Shown: positions 1-5,100 of the stretch, piece after piece
Layout: the number at the start of each line of letters is the position of its first letter
Numbering within the stretch: position 1 is the stretch's first letter
NCBI RefSeq assembly: GCF_028618525.1
Contig: NZ_JAQITC010000025.1
Span: 1 to 5,945 of the forward strand
Reading direction: 5' to 3'
Origin: Bartonella sp. AU55XJBT
Lineage (GTDB): Bacteria > Pseudomonadota > Alphaproteobacteria > Rhizobiales > Rhizobiaceae
DNA length: 5,945 bases
The notes under the pieces: generated by a model
Told to the model about the DNA's origin: nothing
Seen by the model: only the letters and a program-made list of their open reading frames with translations
Databases searched by the model: none
Program-made: the position numbers and the translations under genes

Positions 1-386
1 ATACGGATCAGCAGATGAAGATAGTCCTTGAAGATGCAAAGAAGTATACGGATGAGCACATCAATGATATAGCCAACAATAGTGTTAGTGAGTCCAAAGC
101 TTATACAGATATGAAGTTTGAGACGTTAAATTATGCCATTGAGGATGTCCGCAAGGAGGCAAGACAAGCTGCTGCTATTGGCTTGGCAGTATCGAATTTA
201 AGCTATGACGATACACCAGGAAAATTAAGTTTTTCATTTGGTAGTGGTTTATGGCGCAGTCAATCCGCATTTGCTATTGGGGCTGGTTATATGTCTGAAA
301 ATGGAAGATTTCGCTCTAACATATCTGCAACAAGTGCTGGGGGGCATTGGGGGGTAGGTGCTGGATTTAGGATAACACTGAATTAA
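1..386 (+). CDS. Trimeric autotransporter adhesin, C-terminal stalk and YadA-type membrane anchor (5'-truncated by window edge)
   Basis: This is the last 127 codons of a larger TAA gene. The frame is open from base 3 and ends at TAA 384-386. A Met codon at 15 has no ribosome binding site before it, and the frame continues upstream of it, so it is internal. Counting from base 3, residues 1-58 are helical stalk with two related segments (KKYTDEH and KAYTDMKFETL), then a basic stretch VRKEARQAA that leads into the barrel. From about residue 59 comes the YadA anchor: AAAIGLAVSNLSYDD, GKLSFSFGSGLWRSQSAFAIGAGY, and SATSAGGHWGVGAG. In this family each monomer gives four strands to a 12-strand outer-membrane barrel through which the passenger is exported. 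The protein ends ITLN, so the last residue is not the aromatic one usual in outer-membrane proteins. It is closely related to the decayed copy at 683-1162. Similarity to Bartonella BadA/Vomp anchors is recognised by eye; which paralogue it is cannot be told from this fragment. Confidence 0.9.
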   Translation, partial: TDQQMKIVLEDAKKYTDEHINDIANNSVSESKAYTDMKFETLNYAIEDVRKEARQAAAIGLAVSNLSYDDTPGKLSFSFGSGLWRSQSAFAIGAGYMSENGRFRSNISATSAGGHWGVGAGFRITLN

Positions 387-406
387 CAATAGAGAATCCA
401 AAATAA

Positions 407-461
407 ATTTTCCTTCTCTTATTAAATGCGTCATATGTGGTATTTTAAGAGAAGGAAAGTT
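407..461 (+). terminator. Probable intrinsic terminator of the upstream adhesin gene
   Basis: TTTCCTTCTCTTA (409-421) pairs perfectly over 13 bases with TAAGAGAAGGAAA (446-458). A G-U pair (408/459) and two A-T pairs (406-407/460-461) can extend the stem outward. The loop is long (24 bases) and the T tract after it is weak (TTATTTTCG), so termination may be less efficient than at 1189-1226. It lies 22 bases after the stop codon of the upstream gene, which fits a 3'-end signal. Confidence 0.6.
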
Positions 462-682
462 ATTTTCGTCATAAATGAATAGCAATAGAAGATAAGGGTG
501 TATTTCGAGTAAAAATGTATTTTTTATTGTGAAATTTTATATGAAAAAATCGTTTATCATCTCCAAAAGGAATTATTTGAATAATCGATATTTCTTTTTA
601 AGAGAGTTTTTTCCTTATAAGAGAAATATATATTACAATAATATTATTAATGAATGCGCATTATTTTCTTATGACAAGATAG
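462..682. other. AT-rich spacer between adhesin end and adhesin pseudogene, no convincing gene
   Basis: No gene is supported here. An open frame from ATG 541 to TAA 700-702 (53 codons, beginning MKKSFIISKRNYL) has no ribosome binding site in the preceding AT-rich bases, is rich in Asn, Tyr, Phe and Ile as expected of AT-rich noise, and runs into the start of the pseudogene, so it is not called. A six-G run at 682-687 is its only GC-rich spot besides a small palindrome AATGCGCATT at 653-662. The spacer may be the remains of the missing 5' part of the pseudogene, but nothing recognisable as head or signal peptide is left. Confidence 0.6.
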
Positions 683-1162
683 GGGGGATTATTTTGCAAT
701 AATTCTACTTCTGATAAGATTGTTATTGGATTGTATAATGACATAAAAGGTGATCAATTACATAACAGTGCGCAGCAGATTAAGATAGTTTTTGGTGATG
801 CGAAAAAATATACAAATAAATGTTTTGCTGAATCCATAGGATAATGCGATGAGTAATGGTGTTAATGATGTAAAATTTTACACGGATACAAAATTTGAAG
901 CATTAAGATATGATATTAGGACAGCTCAGAAAGAAGCAGGATAAGCAGCGGCTGTTGGTTTAGCGTATCTAACTTACGGTACTTCGACGAACCAGGGTCT
1001 TTGAGTGTCTCATTTGGTAGCGGCGCATGGCGTGGACAATCCGTATTTGCTATTGGAGCTGGCTATACATCTGAAAACGGAAAAATTCGCTCTAATCTCT
1101 CTGCCACGAGCGCTGGTGGTCATTGGGGAATAGGTGGTGCAATCACTCTGAAAATAAAATAA
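683..1162 (+). pseudogene. Decayed trimeric autotransporter adhesin, stalk end and YadA anchor
   Basis: Conceptual translation in three consecutive frames rebuilds a paralogue of the anchor at 1-386. Piece 1 (683-844) reads DKIVIGLYNDIKGDQ and QQIKIVFGDAKKYT, and stops at TAA 842-844 just after a frameshift. Piece 2 (from 840, the next frame) reads NGVNDVKFYTDTKFEALRYD and QKEAG, then TAA at 942-944 where the intact copy has CAA-type Gln, then AAAVGLA. Piece 3 (from 968) reads NLRYFDEPGSLSVSFGSG, WRGQSVFAIGAGYTSENG and SATSAGGHWGIGG, ending at TAA 1160-1162. The shift between pieces 2 and 3 is explained by loss of one base near 966, where a Val codon has become TA. The last strand is also damaged: GGAITLKIK in place of GAGFRITLN. 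No signal peptide, head or start codon with a ribosome binding site is visible, so the 5' part is gone. A functional product is very unlikely. The clear protein similarity shows decay after duplication, not chance resemblance. Confidence 0.9.
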
Positions 1163-1188
1163 TACGAACAACGAAAACTGAAAAAAAT

Positions 1189-1226
1189 AATCACCCTCAT
1201 TTATTGAAATGAGGGTGATTTTTTTT
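1189..1226 (+). terminator. Strong intrinsic terminator after the adhesin pseudogene
   Basis: AATCACCCTCATT (1189-1201) and AATGAGGGTGATT (1208-1220) form a perfect 13-bp stem with a 6-base loop (TATTGA). An uninterrupted run of eight T (1219-1226) follows directly. It begins 27 bases after the stop of the decayed copy and is intact although that gene is broken. It should stop read-through from the left before the long leader of the next adhesin gene. Confidence 0.93.
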
Positions 1227-1440
1227 ACAGACGCACAGTATTTAACTAGAGATAATATTTGATGACGCTATAAACTTTGAGATTTTATAGAAAATCTTTA
1301 TATGCGTTTATTGCAAAAATATCACAATAGAATCCATATTGCTAAAAAGTCATATTTTTATGTTGCTATTTTCTTGAACAGTCTATAATAGTACAGAAAT
1401 GTATATTAGTAAGACTCATTTTGATAAAATAACTTTCAAA

Positions 1441-1447
1441 GGGGGGG
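1441..1447 (+). repeat. Seven-G homopolymer run in the adhesin leader
   Basis: GGGGGGG is flanked by TTTCAAA and ATAAGC in a region almost free of G and C. A related six-G run followed by AT-rich bases (682-687) lies at the head of the pseudogene. Such runs can slip during replication and change promoter spacing. The tract is short for that role, and its distance from the start codon (over 500 bases) leaves the effect unknown. Confidence 0.35.
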
Positions 1448-1966
1448 ATAAGCAGTGCGTAAAGATAAAAAGAATATCACAAAATCGCGCATATATCATT
1501 ACATGATATTTTGAAAAGAGAAAACCTAACTAATAAGCCAATCATCCAAGGGAAACCATATCTCGAACATATAAAAATATTTTTTTTACTTTACTTGTTA
1601 TTAAAAAAAATGCTTTTTAATAAAACTAAAGTCTATAATTAGGAAAATACATAACAAAACCTTTGTAAAACGATTTTATAGTAACAACTACCAAGTAAAA
1701 AGTAATATCAAATATGAAAAACCTTTTTAGTTAGTAAAAAACAGCACATTAAAACCCTTAGAATCTAAATGTGTCATATTTATGTCCGAAAAGCACAACC
1801 AAAAAAATATTTAGATCTCATTATAGAAAGCACAAACAAAACAAGATTAAAGACTCAAAATGTTCATGCTCTAAGCAATGATTCTCTAACTTCAAATTCA
1901 AGAGAAATCAATAATGCTGAAATGTGTCTTTTTTATGTTTTGGAGGTGTTTTTAGGTTTTTTCATT

Positions 1967-1972
1967 GGAGAG
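1967..1972 (+). promoter_or_regulatory. Ribosome binding site of the large adhesin gene
   Basis: GGAGAG ends six bases before ATG 1979-1981 and fixes that start. An even stronger match, TGGAGGTG at 1941-1948, lies about 30 bases further upstream. It is too far away to serve this ATG and has no suitable start of its own: the in-frame GTG at 1946 overlaps it, and the ATG at 1935 before it opens only a six-codon frame. ATG 1979 also gives a clean extended signal peptide, which supports the choice. Confidence 0.8.
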
Positions 1973-1978
1973 TTTGTT

Positions 1979-2101
1979 ATGAAAAAATTATATGCCCCAC
2001 AAGCAACGAGTGAATTAAAGCGTTCTCGTTTTTCTTTTGTTAAAATTCTTTCGTTGGCTACAGTGGCTACATTTTTATCGAGTGTTGCTCCTGTTTTTTC
2101 A
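1979..2101 (+). other. Extended signal peptide region of the adhesin
   Basis: Residues 1-41. A charged, unusually long N-region (MKK, then ELKRSR) precedes the hydrophobic stretch FVKILSLATVATFLSSV and the polar end APVFS. Length and pattern fit the ESPR type of signal peptide known from large autotransporters, thought to slow inner-membrane translocation so the passenger does not misfold in the periplasm. The likely cut is after VFS (41) or VFSA (42). Confidence 0.8.
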
Positions 2102-5100
2102 GCAAATTCTGATTTTAGAAACGTATTTCTCGAAGGTGTTAACAGTGCTGGTATCTCTTATCCACAAAGCATTGTCTCTGTTGCTGGTTTGAATGCTTCT
2201 TCTGTTTCAAAAGAGGATTATTTAACAGTACTCAATAAAGCAGGAGCAGAAAAGGTTAAAACTTCTAGTGACTATGCAAATTTTTTAACTAGAACTCTGT
2301 CTGGTAAGAATGATGAGAGCTCTATAATAAATGTTTTGGTAGAAGACAGCGATTCTGCGCAAAGATATGTGCAAGATATATTAAAAGTTGGGAATGCTGC
2401 ACTGTTAAAAGCGCCAAAAACATTTGTAAAAGGAGATTTTAATAGGGAAGAGGAATCTTCTGATGTTTTTGCACCAGCGTTTGACTACACCATAACAAAA
2501 CGATTGATTCCTATTAATGAAATGCTGCGAGAGACAAGAGCTAATCAAGGTGTTATGCTGGGAGAGAACGCAAAAGCAACTGAATATTCGAGTATTGCAA
2601 TAGGCAGAGAAGACCCCGAATGTAAAAATATAGAAGGTAAGCTTGGTTGCACCGCAGCGCGAGCCTTAGCTGAGAGAGCTATAGCTATAGGTTTAGCATC
2701 TGTCGCTCAGAATTTTCAAGGAATTGCTATTGGTGCTGTTGCAAACGCAAGCGCTGATAATGCTGTTGTCCTAGGTGCTTTTGCATCTGGACAGGGGAAA
2801 GGCAGTACTGCTTTAGGGCATTCCTCAAAAGCATTAGCAGAGGATAGTATTGCTTTAGGCCATATTGCAACCGCATCAGGAAAACAAGGTATTGCTATAG
2901 GTCTTTTGACAAAAGTATCAGGAGATCAAGGTATTGCAATTGGTAATGGCGCAAATGCATCAAAAGAGAAAGGTGTTGCTCTAGGTGCCAGCGCTTCTGC
3001 GAATGGGGATAGAAGTATTGCCCTTGGTGATTACGCAAAAGTATCAGGGGACATGAGTGTTGCTTTGGGTGCTGACGCAACGGCGTCAAAAAAAGATAGC
3101 ATTGCTATAGGCCACAGGGCGCAAGCTTTGGGTGTAAATAGTATCGCAATAGGTAACTATAATGCGGGTGAAAGTATTACAAAAGCAGAGGGTAGTTTTG
3201 CAACAGTTGTGGGAGATTTTGCGACTGCTGGAAAAGATTATGCTACTGCTTTTGGTGCGGGTTCAGATGCATTAGGAACATATTCTGTTTCTATGGGATA
3301 TAAAGCAAAAGCAGGAGCGGATAGCAGCGTTGCTATGGGTGTTTATGCAAGTGCATCAGGAGGGAGTGGTATTGCAATTGGTTCTTATGCAAATGTAACA
3401 GTTGAGGGTGGTGTTGCTATCGGGAACGACTCTGTGTCCGATAGGGCTGCTGGTGTTTTTGGGTATACATCTCTTCTGCAAGGGCCGGCTACAAACACCG
3501 AATCCCAATGGAAAAGTACGAGAGGCGCTGTGAGTGTTGGTAATCTTGATAAGAATATAACACGACAAATCACAGGTGTGGCAGCTGGTAGCAAACCTGC
3601 CGATGCAGTGAACCTTAGACAGTTGCAAGACTTAGAGGAAGTTGTAAGAAAACACGGCTGGAAACTGTCTGTTGGCGGTGAGAATGGCAAGACTGTTCTT
3701 ATGGACAGCGATGTAGATTTTTCCACTGGAAGTGAAAATTTTAAAATTACCAAAGGTGATAAAGATAATAAGGTACAATTTGATCTGGCTAAAGACGTTA
3801 CGTTAACAAGCTTAAAAGCAGGTACAAATACCTTAGATGCAACGGGTTTAGTGATTGAGAATGGTCCGAAAATAACAACGGGTGGTATTGATGCTGGTAG
3901 TAAGACAATAACAGGCATTAAAGAAGGTTCGCTCTCAGCAGAATCGACCGAAGCAGTAACTGGTTCCCAGCTTTTTGCAGCAAATAATGAAATTGCTGAT
4001 GTAAGAGACAGTATTCTTGTTAAGCAAGTAGCAGAGATGACTTTAGCGCGCAGTCTGCGTGATGGAGGAGCAGGTCTTATCACGATTGGTAGAGGAACTG
4101 GTGGTAACGAAATCAGTATTCTAAATAAGGATAATGGAGCCCGGAAACTTTCCGGTTTACTCGGCGGGACAATCAGTGAATCTTCAGACGAAGCCGTAAG
4201 TGGTGGTCAGATTCATACCCTAGGGAGCAGTGTTGCATCTTATTTTGGTGGTGGTGCTAGCTATGAAAGTGGCGCTTGGACTGCTCCAAAATTCACTGTT
4301 AAGTCCGTTAAGGATGATGGCGAAACAGAAAACAAAGAATATCCTGATGTAGCGAGTGCTTTGAGTGAAGTTGGTACTTCTATCACGAATGTTCAGAATA
4401 AATTGACTGAACAGGTTAATAATGTGATTAACAAAGTGGAAAGCGAAAGCTTTGTTCAGCAAGACAAAACAACGCATCGTCTCACTATTGGCGCAGCAGT
4501 AGAAGGCAGTGAAATCAATATCTCCAATAAGGATAAAGAGGATAGGATACTTTCTGGTGTTGGGGAAGCGACAAAAAACAATGAAGCGGTTAACAAAGGT
4601 CAACTTGATAAAGGTTTGAAAGATCTTTCTGATAATCTTCAGTCTGATGAATCAGCCGTTGTTCATTATGATAAAAAAGCTGGAGAAACTGGCGGCATTA
4701 ATTACACAAGTGTGACATTTGGTGGTAAAGATAAGACAGCTGTAGGTCTCCATAATATTGCTGATGGTAAGATTTCCGAGGATTCACATGATGCAATTAC
4801 GGGTGGACAGATTAATAAAATTGGTGAGGATGTTGCGAAATTTTTAGGTGGAGAAGCATCTTTTGAAAATGGAGCCCTTACACAGCCAACGTATAAATTA
4901 TCGTATATTGCTAAAGATGGAGTTGTAACAGAGAGTTCGTTCCAAGGTGTTGGCACAGCGTTTAGTGGTCTTGATACGAATATCAAGAATGTGAATGATC
5001 GTATTAAGGAAGTCTCAGAAGGTGTTGCGAAGGATTCTTTGAATTGGAGTAGTACTGAGGGTGCTTTTGTAGCGCAGCATGGAACAGGGGATACGAAAGC

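Larger units (their letters stand above)
1227..1978. other. Long non-coding leader/promoter region of the large adhesin gene
   Basis: About 750 AT-rich bases without a supportable gene on either strand. The promoter of the adhesin at 1979 should lie here. Two TATAAT boxes, both within GTCTATAAT, occur at 1384-1389 and 1634-1639. The first has only a weak TTGCTA box at 1363-1368 with a short 15-base spacer, and the second has no good -35 box, so no start point is assigned. Other signals are a seven-G run (1441-1447), a dyad ATATCAT-TAC-ATGATAT (1493-1509), a 19-base direct repeat with two mismatches (1767-1785 and 1920-1938), and a 17-base one with two mismatches (1791-1807 and 1828-1844). An open frame at 1469-1642 lacks a usable start and is rejected. 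A long untranslated leader would suit a heavily regulated surface protein; that is inference. Confidence 0.6.

Noticed and set aside
249..485. 78-codon open frame on the - strand
   Set aside because: It overlaps the barrel coding end and the terminator hairpin of the upstream adhesin and has no recognisable domain.
653..662. Palindrome AATGCGCATT
   Set aside because: Ten bases, single occurrence, no partner site or gene start nearby.
541..702. 53-codon open frame beginning MKKSFIISKRNYL
   Set aside because: No ribosome binding site, composition typical of AT-rich noise, and no similarity to a TAA signal peptide beyond MKK.
1363..1639. Promoter boxes TATAAT at 1384-1389 and 1634-1639
   Set aside because: Neither has a good -35 box at 16-18 bases, and TATAAT arises often in such AT-rich DNA. 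They are noted in the leader entry but not called as promoters.
1455..1642. Possible small gene or remnant: GTG 1455 (19 codons) or the frame 1469-1642 with HDILKRENLTNKPIIQGKPY
   Set aside because: The GTG frame stops after 19 codons and the second frame has no start until near its end. A decayed small regulator is possible but I see no motif to support it.
1935..1955. Six-codon leader peptide MFWRCF before the adhesin
   Set aside because: No ribosome binding site ahead of it and no attenuator hairpin around it; the length is well within chance.
2895..3628. Open frames on the - strand at 2895-3089 and 3356-3628
   Set aside because: Reverse readings of the head repeats, low in complexity (repeated HLRHYQ, LILL), with no start signal.
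3385..4083. 232-codon open frame on the - strand
   Set aside because: It lies wholly inside the adhesin gene, is made of the reverse of repeated head and GIN sequence, and shows no family motif. The + strand reading has signal peptide, domains and ribosome binding site.
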